Source: JAPPHA01 sp965242975
GTDB taxonomy: Bacteria; Pseudomonadota; Alphaproteobacteria; Rhodobacterales; Rhodobacteraceae
Direction of reading: 5' to 3'
Assembly: GCA_965242975.1 (NCBI GenBank)
Contig: CBDETS010000007.1
Location: forward strand, 62,001 to 126,000
DNA length: 64,000 bases
Shown: piece by piece, positions 7,726 to 14,778 of the stretch
Layout of the letters: each line of letters starts with the position of its first letter
How positions within the stretch are numbered: the stretch's first letter is position 1
Notes under the pieces: model-generated
The model's input: only the letters and a program-made list of their open reading frames with translations
Databases searched by the model: none
Told to the model about the DNA's origin: nothing
Made by a program: the position numbers and the translations under genes

Positions 7726-9237
7726 TTAGCCTCCGAGTTTCGGAATCCGGTGGGCGGACGTGGCGAAGGCCACGTTCCGGGTTTCCATGTAGAAGTCGAA
7801 TGACCAGTCGCCTCCGTCACGCCCGATCCCCGAGGCCTTCGTTCCCCCGAATGGCGTCGGCAGGTGCCGGACGTTTTCGGAGTTGACCCAAACCATTCCG
7901 ACGTCGAGGTCTTCCGAAAACCTGAAGGCGCGCGCAACGTCGGAGGTCCAGACATAACCGCTTAAACCGTACGCGACATCGTTGGCCAGATCGAGAGCCT
8001 CGTCCTCGTCATCGAACGAAATCACCGTAAGGACCGGTCCGAAGATCTCCTCGCGGGCAATCCTCATCTCCGGGCGCGCTTCGACAAACAGCGTCGGCTC
8101 GACGTAGCAACCGACATCCCCGACAGCATTCCCTCCAAGCGCGAGGCTCGCGCCTTCGCTCTTGCCGATTTCAATGTAGTCCAGGACCTTCCTTTGATGA
8201 CCCGGGTCGATCAGGGGACCCACGACCGTCTCCGGGTCGAGGGGGTGGCCGACCTTGATGCCCCGGGATTTCCGTTTCACCAGTTCGACGAAATCGTCAT
8301 GAATCCTTCGGTCGACGATCAGGCGGGACGACGATGTGCACCGCTCTCCGTTCAGGGAATAGATCATGAACACGACCGCGTCGGCAGCCCTTTCGATATC
8401 CGCGTCCGCAAACACCACGACCGGGTTTTTCCCGCCGAGTTCAAAGTGAACCCGTTTCAGCGTATCGGCGCCCTGTCTCATGATCTGCGAGCCCGTCCTG
8501 CTTTCACCGACAAAGCCGATGGCCCTGATCTCTGGATGCTCGGTCAGTGCGGCCCCCGCGTCTTCTCCGAACCCGTTCACGACGTTGAGAACCCCCGGGG
8601 GTAAGCCGGACTCTTCCGAAATCTCCGCGAGCAGGCTCGCCGTCAGGGGAGAAAGTTCCGCCGGCTTGTGCACGACCGTGCACCCTGCCGCGAGGGCGGG
8701 GGCGATCTTCCAGGTGCTGAGCATGAACGGGGTGTTCCAGGGCGTAATGACCCCGACCGGCCCGATCGGAAACCTCGACGTCATGTTGACCTGACCTTCG
8801 GTTCGCGTGACGGTTCCGTCGCGGGCCTCAGGTGCCCGGTCGGCGAAGAAGCGGAAATTCTCGGCGCCGCGAAGTGCCGCCTTGGACATGAAGCGGAGCG
8901 CCTGCCCGGTGTCCATGCACTCGACGAGGGCTATCTCGTCAGCTCTTTCCACGATCCTGTCGGCAAGCCGGTGAAGCAACGCCTTGCGCGTTGTTCCCTT
9001 CATGGCTGCCCATTCCGGGAAGGCGGCCCTGGCGGCCCTGGCCGCGCGGTCAATGTCGGCGGCCTTTCCGTGAGCCACATTCGCGATAGGCCCCAGGTCG
9101 ACGGGCGACAGGGTCTCGAAGCTCGTACCGTCGATGGCAGGGATCCGTTCGCCACCAACCAGGTTCATCACGCCATTGCCTTGAATGCGGTCGAGGTGAG
9201 CCTGGGCTTTCGCCAGGTTTTCCGAAAATGCGTTCAT
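7726..9237 (-). CDS. hpaE: 5-carboxymethyl-2-hydroxymuconate semialdehyde dehydrogenase
   Basis: This 503-residue NAD-dependent aldehyde dehydrogenase oxidises the ring-cleavage semialdehyde produced by HpaD. Characteristic elements are the cofactor segment ITPWNTPFMLSTWKIAPALA, the glycine pair in GFVGESRTGS, the general base E266 in FELGGKNP and the nucleophile C300 in NGERCTSSSR. The C-terminal EEIFGPVL is also present. Length and motif spacing are normal for HpaE/HpcC. The ATG at 9237 lies 12 nt after the hpaF stop, with a modest AAGG upstream, so translation is probably coupled. Its place between an extradiol dioxygenase and a CHM isomerase gene supports HpaE over a general aldehyde dehydrogenase. 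Confidence 0.9.
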   Translation of the reverse strand: MNAFSENLAKAQAHLDRIQGNGVMNLVGGERIPAIDGTSFETLSPVDLGPIANVAHGKAADIDRAARAARAAFPEWAAMKGTTRKALLHRLADRIVERADEIALVECMDTGQALRFMSKAALRGAENFRFFADRAPEARDGTVTRTEGQVNMTSRFPIGPVGVITPWNTPFMLSTWKIAPALAAGCTVVHKPAELSPLTASLLAEISEESGLPPGVLNVVNGFGEDAGAALTEHPEIRAIGFVGESRTGSQIMRQGADTLKRVHFELGGKNPVVVFADADIERAADAVVFMIYSLNGERCTSSSRLIVDRRIHDDFVELVKRKSRGIKVGHPLDPETVVGPLIDPGHQRKVLDYIEIGKSEGASLALGGNAVGDVGCYVEPTLFVEARPEMRIAREEIFGPVLTVISFDDEDEALDLANDVAYGLSGYVWTSDVARAFRFSEDLDVGMVWVNSENVRHLPTPFGGTKASGIGRDGGDWSFDFYMETRNVAFATSAHRIPKLGG

Positions 9238-9249
9238 TGCAACTTCGCC

Positions 9250-9636
9250 TTACCCGGTTGAGAGTCGTTCATGTATCGAGTTCACGTTCCACCGGAAATC
9301 CGGATCGAGTTCGGACACTTCAACCGACAACGAAAGGTGTCCACTGGCGAGAGGTTTTTCCAGCCATTCACTGGCTGTCGCCAGCAGGCTCTGGCCGACC
9401 GTCGTCTTTTGTTCCGGCGTGCGCCCCGGGGCAATCCTGAGTGTCAGGGCCATGAACCCGTTGTCCTCGTGGCCATCTGCAACATGAAATTGGCCAACGG
9501 GGTAGGCACGGACCCGCATGCCTCCCGCCCGGAACACTCCGGTACGCTCCATGGCTTCTGCAATAGCCCGGAGAAACCGGTCACCGTCGAGGTACGACTC
9601 GAGGTTCTCGGAGTACTCGATCGTCAGGTGCGGCAT
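9250..9636 (-). CDS. hpaF: 5-carboxymethyl-2-hydroxymuconate delta-isomerase
   Basis: The 128-residue product is a trimeric CHMI of the tautomerase superfamily, which shifts the double bond of 5-carboxymethyl-2-hydroxymuconate. Members need an N-terminal proline exposed after Met removal. The ATG at 9636 gives MPHLTIEYSENLES, the diagnostic beginning, while an in-frame TTG 6 nt upstream would bury that proline, so 9636 is the start. The rest, with YPVGQFHVADGHEDNGFMAL and MALTLRIAPGRTPEQK, fits the family in length and order. No strong ribosome binding site is visible. It is the first gene of the hpaFED-FAH-hpaH operon and lies 69 nt downstream of the acetolactate synthase small subunit on the same strand, so read-through from ilvH is possible. 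Confidence 0.88.
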   Translation of the reverse strand: MPHLTIEYSENLESYLDGDRFLRAIAEAMERTGVFRAGGMRVRAYPVGQFHVADGHEDNGFMALTLRIAPGRTPEQKTTVGQSLLATASEWLEKPLASGHLSLSVEVSELDPDFRWNVNSIHERLSTG

Positions 9637-9705
9637 CGACAAGACACGGTTTCGCGAGCAGATCGAGACGGGTCCCGGGAGTGCTTCACGCCGGAGCCGC
9701 GCCGC

Positions 9706-10269
9706 CTAGTCCCCGCGCGCCATCGCCGCAACACCCGTGCGTGCGAGTTCCGTCATTCCGAGCGGGCGCATCAAATCGACGAAGGCGTCGATCTTTTCCG
9801 GGGTTCCGGTCAGCTCGAAGGTAAAACTCTCGAGCGTGCTGTCAACAACGCGGGCTCGGAATACTTCTGAGGTCCGCATGGCTTCGACCCTCTTGTCACC
9901 GACACCCTGGACCTTGACCAGCGCCAGTTCGCGCTCGACCGAAGGACCTTCCACGGTCAGGTCATGGACATCGTGAACCGGCACCAGGCGTCCCAGTTGA
10001 GCCTTGATCTGCTCGATGACCGCGGGCGTCCCTCCCGTCACGATGGTGATGCGGGACAGGTTTCTCTCGTGATCGACTTCTGCGACTGTCAGGCTTTCGA
10101 TATTGTATCCACGCCCCGAGAACAGGCCAATGACACGGGCGAGAACCCCGGCTTCATTGTCGACCAGTACGGCAAGTGTATGTGTTTCGTCCTCATCGGA
10201 CAGGTGGCTGCGCAGGTCGTAGGCACTGCGGCGCGAACTTCCCTTCGATATGACCAGCGACGAATTCAT
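9706..10269 (-). CDS. ilvH: Acetolactate synthase small (regulatory) subunit
   Basis: This 187-residue protein is the regulatory subunit of acetohydroxyacid synthase, binding valine to confer feedback inhibition. The ACT domain begins HTLAVLVDNEAGVLARVIGL and includes FSGRGYNIESLTVAEV, both diagnostic. The C-terminal ACT-like domain follows with ELALVKVQGVGDKRVEAMRT. A roughly 28-residue N-terminal extension precedes the ACT domain, as in many alphaproteobacterial IlvH proteins. The start is the ATG at 10269; the frame stays open further upstream but loses family resemblance. It lies 234 nt after the large-subunit gene on the same strand, an unusually wide gap for an ilvIH pair. Confidence 0.93.
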   Translation of the reverse strand: MNSSLVISKGSSRRSAYDLRSHLSDEDETHTLAVLVDNEAGVLARVIGLFSGRGYNIESLTVAEVDHERNLSRITIVTGGTPAVIEQIKAQLGRLVPVHDVHDLTVEGPSVERELALVKVQGVGDKRVEAMRTSEVFRARVVDSTLESFTFELTGTPEKIDAFVDLMRPLGMTELARTGVAAMARGD

Positions 10270-10503
10270 GGTTCGTTTTCCGAAATCCCTCAACTTCCGA
10301 GACGGCCCGTCCGACGGGTGCGGCTTGCGGTCGCCGCACGTGGCGTCAAGGCCAATTGCCTTCAATTGGGCCAACCGGCAGTGGCACCCAAGGCAACGAG
10401 CATTAGGTATCGCGGCGATTCACGCGATTCAAGACGCGATCCCCGGTTTCCAGCCGTTTGTCTCTTGCGCGATCCTGCCCGACCCTACTCGACTGTCCTG
10501 CAA

Positions 10504-12273
10504 TCACACGAGAACCGCGCCTTCGCGGTCAATTGCACGTCCGGCGACATCCGTGTCCGTGCTTTCGCCGAGGAGCATTTCGTTGTGGGCCTTGCCCGAC
10601 GGAATCATCGGGAAGCAGTTTTCGTGTTTTTCCACCACGCAGTCGAAAATGACCGGTCCGTCGTATTCAAGCATTTCCTCGATTGCGCTATCGAGCCCGG
10701 ATGGATTGTCGCAACGAATTCCCTTGCAACCGAAGGCTTCGGCCAGCTTGACGAAGTCCGGGAGCGCTTCCGACCAGGAGTGCGAGTAGCGTTCCCCGTG
10801 GAGCAGTTCCTGCCATTGCCGAACCATTCCCAGCCTTTCGTTGTTGAGAATGAACTGTTTTACCGGCAACCTGTACTGCACGGCGGTTCCCATTTCCTGC
10901 ATGGTCATCAACCAGCTTGCCTCGCCGGCAACGTTGATGACGAGTGCTTCCGGATGAGCGATCTGCACGCCAATCGATGCAGGCACGCCGTATCCCATCG
11001 TTCCAAGACCGCCCGATGTCATCCAGCGATTTGGCTCGTTGAAGGCCATGAACTGGGCCGCCCACATCTGGTGCTGGCCGACCTCGGTGCAGATGTAACG
11101 ATCGGGATGATTCTTGGTCAGGGCCTCAAGGCGCTGAATCGCGAGCTGGGGTTTGATCAGCCTGTCCGAATTCGCGTATTTTAGGCAGTCGATCTGTTTC
11201 CATTCCCGGATCTGGTGCCACCACTGTTCAACCTGTTCCCGGGCGGTCCGGCTGCCGCGCTCCTTCCAGACCCTGAGCAGGTCGTCGAGCACGGTTCCGA
11301 CATCGCCGACAATCGGAATGTCCGTCCGGATGACCTTGTTGATGGACGACGGGTCGATGTCGATATGGGCCTTGATCGAATTCGGGCTGAACGCATCAAC
11401 CCGCCCGGTGATCCTGTCATCGAAACGTGCGCCGATGCAAATCATCAGGTCGCAGTCGTGCATGGCCCAGTTTGCCTCGTACGTCCCGTGCATCCCGAGC
11501 ATGCCGATCCAGTTGTCGCCCGTTCCCGGGTAGGCGCCCAATCCCATCAGGGTCGAGGTTACCGGAAACCCGGTTTCCGCGGCGAGTTCGCGGAGCTTTC
11601 GGCATGCGGACTGGCCCGAGTTGATCACACCGCCTCCCGTGTAGAGGATCGGCCTTTCGGCGGTTTCGATCGCGGCCGCGAGTTCGGTGACCAGGTCGAT
11701 GTCGCCCCGGGTTCTCGGGTTGTAGCTTCCCATGTTCGCCTGGTCGGGTGAACGGTACGTTCCGTTCGCGAACTGGACATCCTTGGGGATGTCGATCAGC
11801 ACCGGTCCGGGCCGCCCGCTGGTCGCGACGTGAAAAGCCTGATGAATGACATCCGAAAGAATGTCGGTTTCCTTCACCAGCCAGTTGTGCTTGGTGCACG
11901 GGCGCGTGATTCCGACCGTGTCGGCTTCCTGGAACGCGTCGTTTCCGACCATGAATGTCGGGACCTGTCCCGTCAGGACGACGATCGGAATCGAATCCAT
12001 GAGCGCATCGGTCATTCCGGTGACCGCGTTCGTGGCGCCGGGACCGGACGTCACGAGGACCACGCCCGGTTTTCCGGTTGACCGGGCATAACCTTCGGCC
12101 GCATGCGTTGCCCCCTGTTCGTGGCGAACAAGGATGTGGCGGATTTCGTTCTGCTTGAAGATCTCGTCGTAGATCGGCAGCACGGCGCCCCCGGGGTATC
12201 CGAAGACCGTATCGACTCCCTGATCCTTGAGTGCCTGGACGACGATCTCCGCGCCGGCCATTTGCTGGTTCAT
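10504..12273 (-). CDS. ilvI: Acetolactate synthase large (catalytic) subunit
   Basis: This is the 589-residue catalytic subunit of acetohydroxyacid synthase, a ThDP- and FAD-dependent enzyme for the first common step of valine, leucine and isoleucine synthesis. The N-terminal domain carries GVDTVFGYPGGAVLPIYDEI and RHEQGATHAAEGYARSTGKP, with the ThDP-activating glutamate in the latter. The central FAD-binding domain precedes the C-terminal ThDP region, where AGEASWLMTMQEMGTAVQY replaces the textbook GDG motif, as is usual for alphaproteobacterial enzymes. The ATG at 12273 has GGAGGAG upstream. The gene is preceded by a terminator with possible leader structures, suggesting attenuation, and is followed by ilvH. 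It could equally be called ilvB. Confidence 0.95.
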   Translation of the reverse strand: MNQQMAGAEIVVQALKDQGVDTVFGYPGGAVLPIYDEIFKQNEIRHILVRHEQGATHAAEGYARSTGKPGVVLVTSGPGATNAVTGMTDALMDSIPIVVLTGQVPTFMVGNDAFQEADTVGITRPCTKHNWLVKETDILSDVIHQAFHVATSGRPGPVLIDIPKDVQFANGTYRSPDQANMGSYNPRTRGDIDLVTELAAAIETAERPILYTGGGVINSGQSACRKLRELAAETGFPVTSTLMGLGAYPGTGDNWIGMLGMHGTYEANWAMHDCDLMICIGARFDDRITGRVDAFSPNSIKAHIDIDPSSINKVIRTDIPIVGDVGTVLDDLLRVWKERGSRTAREQVEQWWHQIREWKQIDCLKYANSDRLIKPQLAIQRLEALTKNHPDRYICTEVGQHQMWAAQFMAFNEPNRWMTSGGLGTMGYGVPASIGVQIAHPEALVINVAGEASWLMTMQEMGTAVQYRLPVKQFILNNERLGMVRQWQELLHGERYSHSWSEALPDFVKLAEAFGCKGIRCDNPSGLDSAIEEMLEYDGPVIFDCVVEKHENCFPMIPSGKAHNEMLLGESTDTDVAGRAIDREGAVLV

Positions 12274-12310
12274 GTTTCTGCTCCTCCACGCGCGACGACA
12301 TTCCGGCAAC

Positions 12311-12333
12311 AAAAAACCCCCGTCAAAGGGGGT
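12311..12333 (-). terminator. Rho-independent terminator upstream of ilvI, possible attenuator
   Basis: Read on the minus strand, ACCCCC and GGGGGT (12333-12328 and 12321-12316) form a 6-bp stem with a 6-nt loop, followed at once by a run of six T. This is a classic intrinsic terminator. It stands 38 nt upstream of the ilvI start codon and points in the same direction, so it cannot be the end of another visible gene. It is best explained as an attenuator controlling ilvIH. Confidence 0.7.
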
Positions 12334-12339
12334 GTCATT

Positions 12340-12371
12340 GCGCGCCAGCCTGATCGATTAAGCTGCCGCGC
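12340..12371 (-). promoter_or_regulatory. Stem-loop upstream of the ilv attenuator
   Basis: An imperfect inverted repeat (GCGCGCCAGC at 12340-12349 against GCTGCCGCGC at 12362-12371) forms 4 bp, one C/C mismatch and 5 more bp, with a 12-nt loop. It immediately precedes the terminator stem, and the stop codon of a possible leader peptide sits in its loop. This order resembles the 1:2 pause hairpin of amino-acid attenuators. Confidence 0.4.
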
Positions 12372-12420
12372 GCGTTCCCACAGGTACGGCATTTTGCCTG
12401 TTTTGCCCGTTCATGCTCAT
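12358..12420 (-). CDS. Possible 20-residue ilv leader peptide
   Basis: A short frame on the minus strand encodes MSMNGQNRQNAVPVGTRAAA and ends inside the loop of the hairpin at 12340-12371, upstream of the terminator. The position is right for a leader peptide. Against it, there is no Shine-Dalgarno sequence, and it holds only two valine codons and no leucine or isoleucine, unlike classic ilv leaders. I regard it as tentative. Confidence 0.2.
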   Translation of the reverse strand: MSMNGQNRQNAVPVGTRAAA

Positions 12421-12530
12421 GGAGGGCAGGTTATGGACGACCCGTACACGGGTCAAGGCATTATTGGGAAATGGTGCCGATCAGCTCCGGTCCCGCTCGG
12501 GGCCGTCACGGAAATCTGGGGCAGCGGGCC

Positions 12531-12549
12531 TGCACGTGATTTGCGTGCA
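12531..12549. promoter_or_regulatory. Inverted repeat upstream of the TRAP operon, possible operator
   Basis: TGCACG (12531-12536) and CGTGCA (12544-12549) form a perfect inverted repeat with a 7-bp spacer, about 100 bp upstream of the TRAP binding-protein start. The size and place suit a dimeric regulator such as a GntR or LacI protein. No regulator gene is adjacent. The rest of 12421-12651 shows no gene. Confidence 0.3.
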
Positions 12550-12651
12550 AACGTGGATTCTGTTTGTAGTTACGACGCCGATATGCTTAACAATCGGTCT
12601 GTGTGTAACCGTCGGGCAAAACTGACCCGGCCTTCAATGGGAGGACATTTG

Positions 12652-13734
12652 ATGGATCGTCGAACTTTTCTGAGAAAATCCGCTTTGGGCGGCGGGGCAG
12701 CCGCGGCGACGGCGCTCGCGGCACCGGCTATTGCCCAGGACAAGGTCAAGCTGACGATGGTAACGTCTTGGGGCCGAGGCCTCGCGGGCGTGTTCGACGC
12801 GGCACAGAAGGTTGCGGACAACGTCAATGCCATGTCCGACGGCTCGATTGAAATCGAGGTCAAGGCGGCCGGAGAACTGGTCGGTGCATTCGAAGTCTTT
12901 GACGCCGTGTCATCCGGACAGGCAGACATGTACCATGCCGCCGATTACTACTTCATCAGTCAGCATCCGGCATTCGCGTTCTTTACCGGTGTGCCATTCG
13001 GAATGACAGCCACGGAACAGAACAACTGGTACTACCATGGTGGCGGCAAGCAACGTCACCACGAACTCGGCGAGATTTTCAACCTCAGGTCGTTCCTCGC
13101 CGGAAATACCGGCACCCAGGCAGGGGGCTGGTTCCGGCAGGAAATCGCCGGTCCGGAAGACTTCAACGGTCTGAAGTTCCGCATGCCGGGGCTGGGCGGC
13201 AAGGCACTTGGCTACATGGGCGCATCGGTCCAGAACCTGCCCGGCGCCGAAGTGTACCAGGCGCTGGCATCAGGCGCGATCGACGGAACCGAATGGATTG
13301 GTCCCTGGGCGGACGAAAAGGCCGGATTCCAGGAGATCACGAAATTCTACTACACCGCCGGATTCCACGAACCGTCCGCAGGTCTTACGCTCGCCGTGAA
13401 CCTTGAGAAGTTCAACAGCCTCACGCCTCAACAGCAAGCATCAATCGAAGTCGCATCCGGACATGCCAATGTCTGGAACCTGAGCCAGTACCTCAACAAC
13501 AACGGTGCGGCACTGGCGCGTCTCGCTGCAGGCGGCGTGAAAATCCTCGAGTTCCCGGACAGCGTCTGGGATGCATTCGGAGGTGCTGCCCAGCAGGTTT
13601 ACGACGAATTCATGGGCGACGAAATCTTCGCGTCAATCTACAAGGAGTATGTGGCATCCATGCGGGCATCCTCTCAGTGGCTGACCCAGTCGATTTCCGC
13701 TTACCGCTCGCAACGCGACCGTGTTCTCGGCTGA
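12652..13734 (+). CDS. TRAP transporter periplasmic substrate-binding protein (DctP family, TakP-like)
   Basis: This is a 360-residue periplasmic receptor for a tripartite ATP-independent importer. It begins with a twin-arginine signal (DRRTFLRKSALGGG, then a hydrophobic stretch ending APAIAQ), so it is probably exported folded. The carboxylate-clamping arginine of the family is seen in GLKFRMPG (R177). GAIDGTEWIGPWADEKAGF (about 208-226) resembles the TakP subgroup, which binds 2-oxo acids and other monocarboxylates. The ATG at 12652 has GGGAGG 7 nt upstream. It heads a plus-strand operon with the membrane subunits at 13855 and 14779, separated from them by a strong stem-loop. The ligand cannot be fixed from sequence. 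Confidence 0.9.
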   Translation: MDRRTFLRKSALGGGAAAATALAAPAIAQDKVKLTMVTSWGRGLAGVFDAAQKVADNVNAMSDGSIEIEVKAAGELVGAFEVFDAVSSGQADMYHAADYYFISQHPAFAFFTGVPFGMTATEQNNWYYHGGGKQRHHELGEIFNLRSFLAGNTGTQAGGWFRQEIAGPEDFNGLKFRMPGLGGKALGYMGASVQNLPGAEVYQALASGAIDGTEWIGPWADEKAGFQEITKFYYTAGFHEPSAGLTLAVNLEKFNSLTPQQQASIEVASGHANVWNLSQYLNNNGAALARLAAGGVKILEFPDSVWDAFGGAAQQVYDEFMGDEIFASIYKEYVASMRASSQWLTQSISAYRSQRDRVLG

Positions 13735-13755
13735 CATCTGCTGAATTGTCTGGCC

Positions 13756-13786
13756 TTGCCCCCGGGCCGGATTTGCCCGGGGGCAA
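13756..13786 (+). terminator. Intercistronic stem-loop after the TRAP binding-protein gene
   Basis: A perfect 12-bp stem (TTGCCCCCGGGC at 13756-13767 with GCCCGGGGGCAA at 13775-13786) encloses a 7-nt loop. It starts 21 nt after the receptor stop codon and precedes dctQ by 68 nt. The following bases are not a clear U-tract, so it probably protects the receptor mRNA or ends only part of the transcripts. Confidence 0.65.
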
Positions 13787-13854
13787 TTGATTCCGAATCC
13801 GTTATCTTGAGGCTTGGGTTTTTTTGACGACTTCCAGGGACCGGGTGAGTCTGC

Positions 13855-14766
13855 ATGATTGAACTGGCCGTCAGCCTCTTTCAAAATCTTTTCCTGGCAT
13901 TTTACAACCTGGGCTACGCCCTCTCCCACCCGATGGAGTGGTTGAACTGGTCCGACAGGACCGCACTTGTCCGATTCATCTATTACGGCGCATCTTCAGA
14001 ATTCCTGTTCGTTGTACTCGTAACGATCATCATCGTGACTCTCGTGGGTCTCTGGCGGCGGATGTTCCTGTGGTGGGTCGTTCGGGTCCTGGAGGGATTC
14101 AGCAACGGCGTCGGGCGGCTGTTCGCCTGGGCCGGACTCATCATGGTTCTGCAGCAGATCGTGATCGTCTTTCTTCAAAGGATTTTCCGGGTTTCCGAAA
14201 TTTCGGTCGGACCGTTCGGCTACGTGGTGACGAAAGACCTGAGCTGGTATGCCGAAGAGCTGAAACTCTACAACGCAATAATCGTTTGCCTCTGTTGCGC
14301 CTACACGTTCGTGCAGGGCGGCCATGTTCGGGTCGACCTCGTCTATGCCGGCGTCAGGTTCCGGGCGAAGCGTGTGATCGACATGCTGGGATCGCTGTTC
14401 TTCATTCTGCCGGTCATGTCGGTGATCTGGATGTACGGATGGTTCTTCCTGTGGAGGCATCTCGTCACGCCGAAGATCTCGGCTTCGGACAAGCTGGAGC
14501 TTCTGGAACGCAAGTCCCGGCTTCTCAAATGGAACGTGGAGACGATCGGGTTTTCGCCAAACGGGTTCGACGGCTACTTCCTGTTCAAGATCCTGCTTGT
14601 CGGATTCGCGGGCATGATGTTCGTGCAGGGCGTGGCATTCTTTTACCGGTCACTTCTCGAATTCCTCGAGGGCGAACAGTCCGAGGGACGCTTCCACGAC
14701 AGGGACAGCCTTCCCGATCTGACAGAGCGTGAGCAGGAAGCCAGTCCGCGCACCGGCGCGGCTTGA
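13855..14766 (+). CDS. dctQ: TRAP transporter small permease (DctQ family), enlarged
   Basis: This 303-residue membrane protein is the small subunit of the TRAP importer. The typical four-helix DctQ core appears from about residue 75: GRLFAWAGLIMVLQQIVIVF, then IIVCLCCAYTFVQGGHVRVDLV, which holds the diagnostic GGHVRVD sequence, then ILPVMSVIWMYGWFFL and the terminal FKILLVGFAGMMFVQGVAF. The protein is clearly longer than the usual 160-200 residues, with an extra hydrophobic N-terminal segment (about 1-70), an insertion before the last helix and a charged C-terminal tail. The start at 13855 is an ATG without a strong ribosome binding site. The large permease gene follows after 12 nt. Confidence 0.85.
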   Translation: MIELAVSLFQNLFLAFYNLGYALSHPMEWLNWSDRTALVRFIYYGASSEFLFVVLVTIIIVTLVGLWRRMFLWWVVRVLEGFSNGVGRLFAWAGLIMVLQQIVIVFLQRIFRVSEISVGPFGYVVTKDLSWYAEELKLYNAIIVCLCCAYTFVQGGHVRVDLVYAGVRFRAKRVIDMLGSLFFILPVMSVIWMYGWFFLWRHLVTPKISASDKLELLERKSRLLKWNVETIGFSPNGFDGYFLFKILLVGFAGMMFVQGVAFFYRSLLEFLEGEQSEGRFHDRDSLPDLTEREQEASPRTGAA

Positions 14767-14778
14767 GGAGATCACGGC

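Noticed and set aside
9964..11184. Plus-strand open frame of 406 codons opposite ilvH and ilvI
   Set aside because: It crosses two recognised minus-strand genes and the gap between them and has no motif of its own.
10504..12273. Apparent loss of the ThDP GDG motif in acetolactate synthase (AGEAS instead)
   Set aside because: This form is usual in alphaproteobacterial large subunits, so it is not evidence of a defective enzyme.
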